A stretch of DNA of 60,000 nt from Symsagittifera roscoffensis (lineage: Eukaryota; Xenacoelomorpha; Acoela; Convolutidae). Positions 1 to 11,915 of the stretch are shown one piece after another (within the stretch, counting starts at the first letter, position 1; each line of letters starts with the position of its first letter). The translations under genes were made by a program, and so were the position numbers. The notes under the pieces are model-generated. The model was not told the origin of the DNA. It saw only the letters and a program-made list of their open reading frames with translations, and did not search any database. The DNA lies in NCBI RefSeq assembly GCF_963678635.1, contig NC_087062.1:42238395-42298394 (forward strand). Direction: 5' to 3'.

Positions 1-3000
1 TAATGTATTTTTAGTGACTTTGGTTTTGGAGAGGCAAATTGTTTTTGTTTTGTATGTGTTCAACGTTGATTGATTACCATCTAATCAATCATTGAAATCA
101 TTCAGAGTTTTTCGATGATTTCTCTGTATATATTTTTTTCTCTACTATAGTTTGTACTGCAGTATAATCAGCGTACTAAACTATTTTTGACTGGTCATTA
201 TTAGAATCAATATCGATAAGAAGAAAATGATTAAAAGAACACCTAATTTAGATTCTTGTGGTACACCAAGTTTGACGAACTGGGTGGTAAATTTATATCG
301 ATTTACAAAATTAGATTGAGTTCCATTTGAGAAACAAGATTTTAAAATTTCAAAATTTGATACTGAGTTGTGTCTACCCTACCCATGCTTTCCGGAAAGC
401 AGACTCTCTTTTACATTACCCTCTTTCAGTAGCAACAGTTAAGGGTGTGGGTTAAGAACATTTTTTGCAATTTAAGCATTACTTCCAGCATCAGTACAAA
501 AAAATCAGAAAAAAAGTCTTGAATTTTTTTAGAATAGTTTTTTTTCTGGCTCAGCAGTAGGTCAAACAGCAATTATTGCCTTGGTTGCCGCACGGTAATC
601 AAATTTTTATAAAGATTATTTACAGCAGTTTTTCAAACCTAGTTCAAAAAATACGGCAACCGTTTCCTTTTTTATTCATTTTCGTTGACGGGGTTTTTGA
701 AAAACCGTAATTAATGTAAAAAGTAATCAAAATAACATTGATATAATTGTTTATATCTTTGCATATGTGTATTTAAGACTTTTGTTGAATTAAATTTCCA
801 ACCAAGTAAAAAATGAGGCAGAGCTTGGACGCTATTTATAAGTTTCTTTAAATAATTCATCACTACCTAAAGTGTAATTATCTAATTCAGTATGACTAGC
901 GTTTTGTAAAAAAAAACTTCTCCTTTTTAGGAGGACAAACATTCAAAGTCTTCTTTTTCTAGCCCAATTAGAAAGCTTGGCAGATTTATTGCCATATATG
1001 ACAAGTTTTCGAGTTTTTTTCTTGATCTTAATAACTTTAGCATGATTAATAAAATTATTTATGAATTCTGGAGAGCATTCTTTTCTAAACACTTATCTTA
1101 ATAGTTTCAGCAGTTCAAAAACGTTAGTTTGTAAATGTTAGTTTCAGTTCCGTTGGTTTGTAAAGTCATTTTTGACTTTTAGTTTGTTAAGTTGACTGAT
1201 TGTGTTTCTTGGAATAGCAGTTTTTGAATAAACAATTTATAGTAATTTCAAACAAATTTGTTTTGTTTTTATCCGTAGCAGCATAAACAAGTACGCCCTA
1301 TTGTTGCCCAATTGATATAAGATAAGTTTCGCACAAATGATTTTTTTCGTACACTTCCAGGTTAAGAAAAACATCCCACAAATTCTCTGTAACTTATTTT
1401 GAGCCTCGTTTCCTTGTCTTGCATTGCCTAATTTTTCATCAAAATAAACGCGCACATATCTAAAACTAGTTAATTGCTCAATATTTGTTTTTCCTTAAAT
1501 TTTTTTAATGTATTTTTACTGCCTTTGGTTTTGGAGAGGCAAATTGTTTTTGTTTTGTTTGTGTTCAACGTTGATTGATTATCATCTAATCAATTATTGA
1601 AATCATTCAGAGTTTTTCGATGATTTCTCTGTATATATATTTTTTTCTACTATAGTTTGTACTGCAGTATAATCAGCGTACTAAACTATTTTTGACTGGT
1701 CATTGTTAGAATCAAAATCGATTAGAAGAAAATGAATAAAAGAACACCTAATTTAGATTCTTGTGGTACACCAAGTTTGACGAACTGGGTGGTAAATTTA
1801 GATCGATTTACAAAATTATATTGAGTTCCATTTGAGAAACCAGATTTTAAAATTTCAAAATTTGATACTGAGTTGGCTCTACCCTACCCATGCTTTCCGG
1901 AAAGCAGAATCTGTTTCACATTACCCTCTTTCAGTAGCAACAATTAAGGGTGTGGGTTAAGAACATTTTTTGCAACTTAAGCATTACATCCAGCATCAGT
2001 ACAAAAAATTAAGAAAAAAAATCTTGAATTTTTTGAGAATAATTTTTTTTCTGGCTCAGCAGTAGATCATACAGAAATTATTGCCTTGGTTGCCGCACGG
2101 TAATCAAATTTTTATAAAGATTTTTTACAGCAGTTTTGTAAACCTAATTCAAAAAATACGGCAATCGTTTCCTTTTTTATTCATTTTCGTTGACGGCGTT
2201 TTTGAAAAACGGTAATTACGAGGAAAAATGTAACGATTAGTCCGTCAAGATAATTCTAATGAAATGCAAACTCAAGATCAATTTCTTCGTTATGTTAGGA
2301 AGTATTAGTTAACACGGTGATGGTAGATTAGACAAAAATTTAGGGGCACCAGATGTTTCTGAAGAAAACAAATCAATTCGAATTTACCAGGTCAAGCTGA
2401 GTAAATTATTTGAATTATTGAATTTCTTGCGGTAAATGGGATATCCAAATTCCCGTCCATGTCCAATTTTTTTGTCGGAATTGTGTAAGTCTTGAATAAA
2501 CTGATGAAACATGCCCCAAATCTTTATATTCTTTTTTCTTTGGTATGCGTTAACCGAAGAAGATAGAATTGTGTATTTTTCCGTTGTAAGGGTCAATAAC
2601 TATTTATTGATCAAAGTAAAATTTTGAATAAAAGTATTAGATTTTTAGACCCATTTTCCGTTGAAAAACTTGAACCAAAAGATTTAGCTTTGTGTTTTAT
2701 TCTGTCAGAAGAGCCAATATCCCAATATCTTTATCTTGAAAATTTTCATTGTTTGTTTTTTGGCTTAGGTAAGGGCAAATGTTTTGGGGAATATTCTTCA
2801 TAAGTAGGGAAATTTTTTATGCAGGAAATTGATTGACTAAATACAATTTCGTTATGAGATAAATATCTAGCGCTTTTATACAACGGAAATGGGGGTAACA
2901 GTCATGAAATTTTCAATTTAAAATGGAAAAAGAACAAATCAGGAAATGCAATTAAAAATATTTGTGAGATCAGTTTCTGTAAATCTAACGGGTTAATGTA

Positions 3001-5300
3001 CTCTAAAGAACAAAATTCTGAACGACGGCGCTTCAAATTTTAATTTTGAAGACTGGAATTCAAATAAAAGTGAAAATATGCGAAACTTGATTACTTAATA
3101 CAGTGAACTCGGAATTTTCCAGGTTTGACCCGGCTGTGTTACAGCTTAAATTCATCTTTCGTTCCGTCAAGTTTAACACTGAATTATTTTTTGAAAGGAT
3201 TGCTACGACAAAATCCTTACCCCAAGTTTCAAAGAGGATCATTTTTTGAATGGAAAAATTGATATTAGATCAGTAAAATCCGCACCTTACCCGCTAAATG
3301 TTCGATTGATTGTTCTACTACCCAAAAGGCAGCTTTTGATTGTTCTACTGCCCAAACTACATGTGAATCTCAATTCCTTTGCAGAGTATTTTGTTTTGTG
3401 GTGTCTTAAACATCTTGATGTGAACGAAACCGTTTTTCAATAGTTCTCATGGAGTTTTTGCATGATGCCTTTAAATTTTGTGGGATGCGTCGGATTTCAC
3501 TCTTTAATTTTTTGTCGAAATATGTATCTGTGGCCGATTTAACTGTTTTTGATTTAATTTGTGAAACGTAGTAGTGTGACTTTCATTCTTTCATTTCAAG
3601 CCTTACGTGAACATTTTGCATATTTAAAACAATCAATGACAAGTTTTAGAGTTTTTGTTGTCGAAATGTATATTTATGGTCAATTAAACTGTTTTTGATT
3701 ATATTTTTTAAACGCTTTACTATGACTTTTTTTCTATCGCAACGCAACATTTTTTTGAGTTTTTAGTCTGTGTGTCTTAATCTTAATACATTTGGCATGA
3801 TTGATAAAACTATTAATGAATTTTGAAGGGCCTACTTTTCTGAACACTTGATCTAATAGTTTCGGTAGTCCATAAATGTGGAGTTCCTTTACGGTGTAAA
3901 GTAATTTATGATTTTTTGTTTGTTTAGTTGACTGATTACCTTTCTTGAATTAGCAAAAATTTATGATACAATTTATAGTATTTTCGAACGAGTTTGGTTT
4001 GGTTTTATCTGTAGCAGCATAATCAATTACGCCGTATTTGCGCATTTGGTTTAACATAAGTTTCGTATACTTTCATCGATTGAGATAAATTTAAACACTT
4101 TCAGGTTAATAAAACATCACACAAAATATGTATAACTTACTTTGAACTTTATTTAATCTCTTTCATTGCCTTGTTTTTCATCAATGAAAATACACAGATA
4201 TCTAAAACTAATTAATTGCTCAATTTATTTTTTGATTTTTCACTGATTGTGTTTTTGGAGAAGAACCTTGCTTTTGTTTTGCCTGAGTTTTTGTCTGTAA
4301 GAGTCATAAAATTTTGAATTCAACGTGAAAAAAAGAACAAATAAGGAAATGGAATTCAAAGTATTTGTGGAATCAGTTTCAATATAAATATATCAGTATA
4401 AATATAACGGAATATACTCTGAATAACAAAAGTCTGAGCGACTATGCTTCAAATGATAATTTTAAAGACTGGAGTTAAAGAAAGTGGGAAAAGAAGCGAA
4501 ATTTGATTACTTAATACAGTGAACTCTGAATTTTCCAGGCCTGACCCGACTGTGTTACAACTTCCATTCACCCTTCGTTCCGTCAAGTTTAACACTGAAT
4601 TATTTTTTGAAAGGATTGCTACGACAAAATCTTTACCTCAAGCTTCAAAGAGGGCCATTTTTTGAAAAGAAAAGTTGATATTAGATCGGTAAAATCCTTA
4701 CCTTACCCGCTAACTAATCAAATCGATTAAGAAATCAGAAGGAAAATGTCCATAGACCCAGTGAGTTAGTATGATATGATATATTTTATTGCTAAGCTCT
4801 GTTGAAAGTTCCACCTAAATTATTATGATTTTCTTTTTCATTTCAAGCGCGAAAAGATAAATTATAAGTAGTCACGTAAAAATTAGAACAAATAGCATGC
4901 CTCAATTTAATTTGGAAGGATTTTTAGGCTGGATCAAATCGCCATTCACGCGTTTACAGCACAAACTATATAGCGCAATGTTTGTCCCATATCTCTTAAC
5001 CCCTCAAATTAAAAGATCACTAGTGAAAACCTTTTTCGTTTTGAACTCAAGACAACAATGCGTTTCAGGGTTTTAAAAAATTCTCCAAAAATGGCTTGTT
5101 AAAAAGTTTACATTGGCCCCGAGAAACCCCTCTCCACCTCCTTATAAATATTTTTTGTCACTTTTTTCGAAAGTCGGATCAATAAGTTGTTTCAATCATG
5201 ATCTGACGAGTACGAATCTTTGAAATAGAATCTAGAGGAAAAAATTTGACTCATGTATTCCTCAGTGCACAAAAAGGCAAACCTATCGAAAATTACACAA
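1..5300. repeat. Gene-free stretch built from diverged direct repeats
   Basis: No convincing coding exon is seen here. Positions 1-715 and 1506-2218 are copies of one sequence at an offset of 1505 bases, differing by scattered substitutions and small indels. Positions 3640-4250 resemble 960-1500, and 2905-3250 resemble 4310-4670 (offset about 1415). The region therefore looks like an old tandem array that has been partly rearranged. A diverged copy of a dispersed repeat also found at 17.0, 18.1 and 31.6 kb lies at about 4885-5200. The ORFs here are short, lack family resemblance and are not preserved between repeat copies. Confidence 0.75.
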
Positions 5301-5310
5301 ATTTTGTTGA

Positions 5311-5670
5311 TATTTGATAACCAGTAGCGCTAATAATAACATAACAGCCGAAAAACAACCTGCGTTCGATAATATCTTAGACAGGAAAAAATATTCTTCT
5401 ACAACTCTGGGATATCAACAGAACGAGTTTTTGCTCAGTCTGATAATTGGCTTTTGCGATGGAATTTTTTCAGCGCCACTACATGTTTTCTGTCCAGTTT
5501 ACACAGTTCACGGTTTAATTGATGGTAATTTGATACCATTAGTATATGGCTTGCTGCCAGACAAAACTCAGGTAACGCACGAAACCTTCTTCAGCTTCTT
5601 TGATCAACTTGGCTCCAAAACTGTCATTGACTTTGAAGTCACTGTTCCCAATGCTGTTAAAAAGGTTTAA
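5311..5670 (+). pseudogene. Mutator-like (MULE) transposase fragment
   Basis: About 119 codons are open between a TGA at 5308 and the TAA at 5668-5670; there is no ATG at the 5' end, so this is a fragment or an internal exon. The reading resembles the DDE core of MULE transposases (the type often next to FLYWCH zinc fingers in animals). DGIF after a hydrophobic strand fits the first catalytic Asp. The stretch VYTVHG then LIPLVYGLLPDKTQVT matches the family pattern 'h.....vPlvyaLlp.Kt..ty'. IDFE fits the second catalytic Asp. The sequence stops just past it, so the CxxH region and third acidic residue are missing. A domesticated FLYWCH/MULE exon with a donor near the AAG-GT at the end is possible but unsupported. 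Confidence 0.6.
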
Positions 5671-5735
5671 CCTTCAGCAGAAACTAAATTTTACCGCAAA
5701 TGATTGCCCGTTTCAAAGACGAGCAAAACAATGTA

Positions 5736-5867
5736 GAAGTTAGGAAAACAAGAAAAAAGTAAGCTAATGCCAACCAAACAAGGAATTTTTATGCGCTGAC
5801 ATTGAGTACATATTTTTTAAGTGTTTGATTGGCATTCACATACATTATTCTTGTTTTCTAACTTCTT
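5736..5867. repeat. Long imperfect inverted repeat (hairpin of about 130 bp)
   Basis: The arm at 5736-5781 (starting GAAGTTAGG) is the imperfect reverse complement of 5821-5867. Each arm is about 46 bases with a few mismatches and one bulge, and the loop is about 39 bases. It lies 66 bases downstream of the MULE fragment. It could be a foldback or MITE-like element, or a precursor-like hairpin in RNA. Nothing else in the window matches it. Confidence 0.65.
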
Positions 5868-6701
5868 CTTCGGAAATGAGTCTCTCGACGTTGATTTCAG
5901 CATTCATATTCACGTAAAATTCCAAGTATTTGATAGTTTGTACAAACGATGTTAACTTATCTTAAAAAGCAGTTCTTTGATAATCTTTTCTATACCTTTA
6001 ACCACTTTAACTTTGTTCGTCCGATTAAGTTGAACGGTATGAAAAAAAACTAATTATTTTTTTTCATCTTTATTGATTGAAAAGTTTTTGACTGAAATGT
6101 CTCACTTATTTTGACTGAAAAATATCATATTATCGGCTGAGTTGTCTGTCCGAAATTTCGTGACACCAGCGAAAACATCTAGTTTTTTTCCAAATAACTT
6201 CTACCGGTATTTAATTAGAAATAAGTTGTAACAATAATGACATAAAATCAGTTTTTGTTAAATGCCTTCACATTTTTAAGCCGCAGTTTAGTATGCTATT
6301 CAGAAACTTCTCTGCTATCGCTGCAGACCCATGATTAAATTTCCATAAATGAGTGACATAATGATTTCTTACCTTTCTACTACATTTATGAACGATATCC
6401 GGTTTCATAATCTGTAAGACGTGACCAATTAATCAAATAATTGACATAAAATGTCCTATCAAGAATATGATCTCAACAAAATTCTACGTTTCAAATTGCA
6501 TATGAGAATCAATGTACTAAAACATCAACTGAGCTGTCTTATTTTCTAGAAATACTGCATATTGAAAATTACCATTCTATAGTTTAAAAGGATTAGGTTT
6601 GTCATAGCCTACTCAGCATCGAAATTTCTGGTGGCTCAATAAAAAAACCTTACACGGTGACCTACTCCATTTTCAATCTTTTCAACTGATTTTTTTCTTA
6701 G
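5868..6701 (+). other. Stretch upstream of the + strand gene; contains a strong 3' splice site
   Basis: No coding exon was recognised. The stretch ends in a strong acceptor (a run of T, then CTTAG at 6697-6701) just before the ATG-bearing exon. An upstream non-coding first exon probably lies within or beyond this stretch. No promoter motif could be assigned. Confidence 0.4.
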
Positions 6702-6923
6702 CTTGCACAGCAAATAATTTTAATGGAAAACGTGTTGGGGAACGATTCTTCCCTCTTTGGTTCGAATGAAGACTCTAACATCGAGAGTCTAGAGGTCTTC
6801 AACTACGACTCAGTCTACAGTCAGGTAGAGCAGCTGGTGATGGACAACATAGCGGGGTCATCTGCACGTGCTACTGGCGAAATCAATGCGACAGCAATTA
6901 CGCCCAGTCACGCTTCTACGAAG
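6702..6923 (+). CDS. Unknown + strand gene, first coding exon
   Basis: Begins after a strong acceptor. ATG at 6723 is the first start in frame, giving 67 codons that end phase 0 at a GTAATA donor. The product is acidic and Ser/Asn/Glu-rich, with no signal peptide or membrane segment. Confidence 0.5.
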
Positions 6924-9900
6924 GTAATATTTATTTACAATATTTCTGGTCCCGCAAACCTCTTTAATGTGTTTTATTTTTCTAGAATTTCAGTTTTAAT
7001 TGACTAAAGCTGGCAAGAAAAAAACCTTTTAATAGTTTCCTGTTGTCAATTTAAGTAAAATCAGCATGTTTTTTTCCTGAACCCACGACAAGACAGGGCA
7101 AACTCGCCGAGCCCTTTCCAGACATTCAGCATCTCTTGAGATGATAAAAGAAAGCACTAAGGAGACTCGTGAATGTCGGAAGCACAGGAAAAGCGAAGGA
7201 GCGTCTCAAACTTGCAGACAAGACTCGAAGGGAGAACAGGCTTCGCTGCAAGGGAGACAACATAGGGACTCCAAGAGCGGAGGTGATAAAGAAAACAGCT
7301 GCAAGAGAAAACAGGTCAACTTCAACTCAAGAAGGTAGGCTTTGACCATAATCGCAATCTAGCAGATCAGAAAATTAATAATGTGTATTCACGCAAGCGG
7401 AGTTTTGTCGCGAATAAGAGTGCTTATTTGATGGCACTTTTGGTATATTTCCGGTGTCAGGACTATTTGTACCAAGTCAATTGGCCCTATGCCAACTTGT
7501 CCTATACTAACTTGCCCTACATGGCAACTTGTCCTGTGCCAACTTGCCCCACATGATATTTTGTCCTATGCCGTTTTGTCCCATACTTAAGACTTTTACT
7601 TGGTTCTTTGATGTTCAAATTGAGGACCAGCAAGTGCTACTGTAGACTGGACTCGTTTTGAGATAACAAAAAACTCTTATCAAAAGCTGAGCTTAAAAAA
7701 CCATAATTTTTGGTAATTACACGCCAAAATTTGACAATAATTCACAATTAGCGCCATTGAAAAAACGAAACACGGCTATTCTTTCATTGTGCTTCATTGT
7801 TTTCCATTTTATTCTTAAAAATCGCAACATAAATACTATGAGTCAACTAACGTGGGGAATATCTCAACGAATTAAACGAACGCTCATTTTGACAATCACG
7901 ATTTCACAAAAAAAGCAAACGACAAAAACTATTGAGCACTGGAGATGCGCAAGTTACAGTTCACACAAATGCCACAGGAGATGAACTGCCGTCACAGCAG
8001 GAGATGAACTGGCAAAATGACATGTAACCATTTTTCCAGTCATAGGCAATTTAACAGCATCCGTTGCTTTGATGGCTAGTAATAGTTTACTTTCAATCGA
8101 CCGTCGCGCACATGACTCCTAATCTACAGGTCGGAGATTCAAATCCGGAACATTGAAATAGTTTTATGGCTTTTTTGCTGAAGCTGTTTCCTTGGTAGTT
8201 AGTGCGAGGGCATGAGGCTCCATCCAGCACAGCAAAAAAATTTATTTTTCAAGACCTATATTTATTTTTTTTAATTGTTTTTGCTTTTTTAGAACTACTT
8301 TTTGCTGTTTTCTAATTTGTGTGTGCAAAAACGCAGCTTTGCTTCTCTATTGATGATGCAATGAATAAATTCATATCAGGTTTATCATCTTTCAAAAAGA
8401 CAACATGCCAATTTATAGCAAGGGTTCAACTAGAAAGAAAATTTTTAGCACAGATTTGCACTGACCTTTGTCTAAAAAATTTTTGTAGCTAATTGCAATG
8501 ATTTTTGAATTTGAATTGATTAGTGAAAAAAGATACGAATACAGTATTTATCTCACAAGAATTTTACATTCCTCCATCTTGGGGCGAAATTTGGGCTTTT
8601 TAGAAAAATTTTGACCAACATGCGTTTTTTCGGCGTCAATCCTTCTCAAACATAGAACTAATCAGAAGATGAATCAGTGGTCACTTTTTAATTAGAACTA
8701 CGAAAAAAAATCACGAACTAGAATTATTGAAGAAATCCATTGCAAATGATGCATTATGATTCTTTGCAAAACCGTTTTGAGGAGGATCAAAGTATGCGGA
8801 GTAGATGACCTGCAAGTACTGCGGAAGAATGCGCACCACAGACGCCACAACTGCAGCTTCACAGCCGGACTAGACGGACACAACAGTGCTTCGAGTGGGG
8901 ATGAGTCATCATTCCACCATCTGAGTGCATCTGAAGTTGAGTTATGTCAACATGCGATTGGTGGGGTGATTGGACAAAAGAAGTCAGGGAAGCATCGCAA
9001 GGCCAAAGGGTCAAAAACTGTTACAACTGACGGAGTGTTTTCACATAAGCACAAGGTAAAAAACCGCAATGTCAAAAGTAAAACAGGATAGCCGGTTACT
9101 GTGCAAGTAGCAGAAAATAGCAGAAAAAAAGTAGCAGAAAATATCATAGTCTAAAAACATGTTTTTTTCACATTAGTGTCGTTTTTTCTGCAAGGGGTGA
9201 TAAAAAATATGCGAACAAAAAAATAGAACTTGGGCATATTCCACAGTCATGGTAAAAACGACCAATTGGAAATCAGTTTTTTTTTTAGAAAAATGACAAG
9301 AAAAACAAATTTTTTGATTCCCAAAACGGCGCTCACACACTCCAAAAACTAACTTTACTCGAGTGAAATTAAATTTTCACGGCTTAAATCACAGCATAAA
9401 TAAGCCTAATATGTTCGATTTATCAGCTGAAAATCAGACCAAAAATCAATTTTTCAAAACGGTTTTTCTCGACACTGAGAAAAAAAAATTTCAAACTTCG
9501 TGAAAGTCGTTCGAATCACGACTAAAAAGACTTGGCTCTTTTTCCTTCCCCCCCACCTCCCACGACCATCAATTTTATGGTGACATGAGTGGTTTTACAA
9601 GGTTTAATATGAAGAGCAAATGTGTTTGGCACAACCTAATTAGTCCGCATGTCAATTTTCATAATGATCGGACAATGTGAACAGTAATTTCACTAGTAAA
9701 AAATTGCAGGTGGGGGGAAGGAAAAAGAGCCAAAGATTTACTATGATATATCACTCGACGCATTCCGATGATTGTTTGTGGCAGTTGATTTTGGGTCGAA
9801 AACAAAAAGAAAAAACGGCTCTTTTTCCTTTCCCTCCACCTGCAAATTTTTACATTGTCCGATTGTTATGAAAATTTAAATACAGACCAATAAGGCCACG

Positions 9901-10615
9901 ACAAACATATTTGGACTTCATACTCAACCTCGTAAAACCACTCGTTACACTAATAAGTTGAAACTGGCGTGAAGTGGGGGAAGGAAAAAGAGCCGAAAAA
10001 ACTAAAACACACTCGAATGCAAAGCTCCTCCCCATTTTCCAAATGGTCGGAACAAATAAAAAAAAACAGTACTCTTACAGCCACCAGTAATCCAAAAATT
10101 TAATTGATGTCAGCACAGAAATTAAGGATGTCAGCAGCATCTTAATGTAGCGCACGTGCTGTTAACAATAATTCAAGTGATTGTATTAATTAAGTTGTTA
10201 GCCTGAAAAAAGTCAATATTCAACAAAAAATATATTTTGTTTAATAAATACAAAAATAAATGTTTACATAAGCTTTAGGTTAGCTGTTATGTGTTTCATT
10301 GCAAACGCAATCCCTTTAAAACTAATACCAAAACAAATTTGTTGCTGAAATTAAATAACTGAGTTGAACAAAAATCAATTACTTTCGTGATAAGAAACCT
10401 TCGATTTTTTAGATTATTTTTTTTTGCAGACGAAGCACCGCACTGTTCCTTGCAGCTATGCGGCTTTGATCACCGATACTTTGACTGAACGAAAAACATC
10501 GCGACACAAAAGGGAAATCCATCAAGAGAGGCGGTTGACTGATGTCAATCACGTGGAAGCGGAGAATGCTATCAGACGGCTGTGGCAGAGATTCACAAAC
10601 ATGAACTGTTGTTAG
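6702..10615 (+). CDS. Probable split gene for a basic Ser/His/Lys-rich protein of unknown function
   Basis: Proposed exons are 6702-6923 (ATG at 6723), 7093-7334, 8782-9055 and 10430-10615 (TAG stop at 10613), giving about 300 residues. Support: strong acceptors at 6701 and 10429 (T-run then GCAG); donors AAG-GTAATA at 6924, GAAG-GTAGGC at 7335 and AAG-GTAAAA at 9056; matching phases 0, 2 and 0; and GC content higher than the flanks. The N-terminal exon is acidic (ENVLGNDSSLFGSNEDSN). The middle is rich in Lys, Arg, Ser and His. The C-terminus has a charged, helix-prone tail ending in ...RFTNMNCC. No family was recognised. Composition suggests a disordered nuclear protein, but that is inference. 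Exon 2 is ambiguous: another frame from 7151 also fits the phases (see findings). No transposon-like motif is seen in it. Confidence 0.5.
7093..7334 (+). CDS. Unknown + strand gene, second coding exon (frame uncertain)
   Basis: In the chosen frame there are 80 codons plus two bases, very rich in Lys, Arg, Ser and Gln. It joins phase 2 to the next exon at 8782. In the alternative, the acceptor is at 7149-7150, the reading starts KALRRLVNVGS, and the exon ends phase 1, matching an acceptor at 8791-8792. Both chains are free of stops, so a transcript is needed to decide. Confidence 0.35.
7470..7592. repeat. Short degenerate tandem repeat, unit 15-17 bp
   Basis: About six to seven units of the type AACTTGYCCYATRCC run head to tail within intron 2 of the + strand gene. 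Adjacent units differ by one to three bases and alternate between 15 and 17 bases. Confidence 0.7.
8070..8160 (+). ncRNA. tRNA-like stretch (possible tRNA pseudogene or SINE head)
   Basis: A TGGCTAGTAATAG stretch resembles an internal A box. It is followed about 50 bases later by GGAGATTCAAATCCGG, which resembles a B box and can fold as a short T-arm. Acceptor and anticodon stems are not convincing, so this is at best a degraded tRNA-derived sequence. Confidence 0.2.
8782..9055 (+). CDS. Unknown + strand gene, third coding exon
   Basis: Only one frame is open across this GC-richer stretch. It encodes a Ser/His/Lys-rich segment with GLDGHNSASSGDESSFHHLS and a basic run near the end, and finishes phase 0 at AAG-GTAAAA. 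The next exon continues in phase 0. Confidence 0.5.
9534..9731 (-). mobile_element. Short TIR element (MITE-like), copy 1, reverse orientation
   Basis: 198 bp bounded by GGCTCTTTTTCCTTCCCCC and its reverse complement ending AAGGAAAAAGAGCC. The body is the reverse complement of the element at 9817-9995. Related repeats at 13.8 and 31.1 kb lack it at the matching position, so it looks inserted. It has no coding capacity. Confidence 0.7.
9817..9995 (+). mobile_element. Short TIR element (MITE-like), copy 2
   Basis: 179 bp with ends GGCTCTTTTTCC and GGAAAAAGAGCC, and the same body as copy 1 in the opposite orientation (shared core includes ACATTGTCCGAT). The related repeats at 13.8 and 31.2 kb again show an empty site. 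Confidence 0.7.
10430..10615 (+). CDS. Unknown + strand gene, last coding exon
   Basis: A classic acceptor (T-run then GCAG at 10426-10429) opens 61 codons ending in TAG. The product has charged, helix-prone stretches (RHKREIHQERRLTDVNHVE, then AENAIRRLWQRF) and ends Cys-Cys. No AATAAA was found in the following 300 bases. Confidence 0.5.
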   Translation, partial: TKHRTVPCSYAALITDTLTERKTSRHKREIHQERRLTDVNHVEAENAIRRLWQRFTNMNCC

Positions 10616-11459
10616 GTTAATTGGATCAATTGATTAACCCCCCCCCCCCCCCCGTAATGACCAATTGAGCTATATCGAACCAAGCAAAAACTGTAAACGC
10701 TATAAAAATACGTCAGCAAACGCATTTTGATGGCTGATTTGTTCGTAGAACGCAATCAATTGAGCGACTGAAGTTTATTTTATATGAGTATCGAGAAAAA
10801 TTTTGAAAAAGAAATAGAATTTTATGAAAATTGTTTTTTTTTTTGCAAATTTTTGTTTGGGCGATCATTGCCTCATCGAGGAAAGCGACTTACCAGGATT
10901 GATGCTCTAGCCATGTGTCTGAATATCAAACACTGTTCTCCGCAGCACCTTAATATTGTATGCAATACACTTTTCCTCCTTTGAGGACAGAAAAAAGTAG
11001 TTTTATATGCCTATTGATTCTTTTCTGTTTTATTGATTTTTTTTTCCACTCTGATTGTAATTTTTGAGCTTTGATCTTGTAAATTTTGGCGTTCCAAAAT
11101 CGTTGGAGAATCTGTTCTATGATTTCATATCATTCAAACTATTTTCAAGTTGTTATAAACATGTCTCAAGTACCTATTGAGCTTTATCCCCCCAAACGAG
11201 AATGAAGGGGGGGGGGGGGAGATTGCTCAATTGATCCGGTTAATTAACCATGCATATTCTGTCAATTGAGACAATTTATATTGTGTACTTGATAAGATGA
11301 TCTCACCACTTAAAAGGAAGTTAGACGATTTTGCATAACTTTTTCAATTCAAAACTCTCCTGTAATATTCGGATTTGACATTTTATGTTCATTTAAAGTA
11401 ATTGTTTTGATAAGTATTGTCATTTTATGTTCTTTTTCTGTAATTGTAAAACTAGACTT

Positions 11460-11650
11460 GGCTCTTTTTCCTTCCCCTGCCACGACCATCAATTGTATGA
11501 AGACATGAGTGGTTTTACAAGGTTGAATATGAAAAGCAAATGTGTTTGGCACATCCTAATTAGTCCGCATGTCAATTTTCATAATGATCGGACAATGTGA
11601 ACAGTAACTTACAAGTAAAAAACTGCAGGTGGTGGGAAGGAAAAAGAGCC
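11460..11650 (-). mobile_element. Short TIR element, copy 3 (duplicate of copy 1)
   Basis: About 91-95% similar by eye to 9534-9731, with the same ends. It was copied along with its flanks as part of block A, so it marks a segmental duplication and not a new insertion. Confidence 0.65.
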
Positions 11651-11736
11651 AAAGACTTTACTATGATATATCACTCGACGCATTCCGATGATTGTTTGTG
11701 GCAGTTGATTTTGGGTCAAAAACAAAAAGAAAAAAC

Positions 11737-11915
11737 GGCTCTTTTACCTTTTTCCTCCACCTGCAACTTTTTACATTGTCCGATTGTTATGAAAGTTTAC
11801 ATACAGACCAATAAGGCCACGACAAACATATTTGGCCTTCATACTCAACCTCGTAAAACCACTCGTTACACTAATAAGTTGAAACTGGCGTGAAGTGGGG
11901 GAAGGAAAAAGAGCC
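11737..11915 (+). mobile_element. Short TIR element, copy 4 (duplicate of copy 2)
   Basis: Matches 9817-9995 with a few changes. The left end is slightly altered (CTTTTACC in place of CTTTTTCC). It is part of duplicated block A. Confidence 0.65.

Larger units (their letters stand above)
7335..8781 (+). other. Intron 2 of the + strand gene
   Basis: Apart from the short tandem repeat and a weak tRNA-like stretch near 8070-8160, no coding or conserved structure was seen. GT at 7335 and the AG at 8780-8781 bound it in the preferred model. Confidence 0.4.
9088..10060 (+). repeat. Dispersed repeat family 'C' carrying two nested TIR elements
   Basis: Begins with ATAGCCGGTTACTGTGC and ends with CTCCCCATTTTCCAAATGG then TCGGAAC. 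Related copies are at about 13782-14255, about 30690-31290 and 49868-50150 (5' part), with a partial reverse copy at about 29600-29830. This copy is longer because two short TIR elements lie inside it. It is in intron 3 of the + strand gene. Confidence 0.7.
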
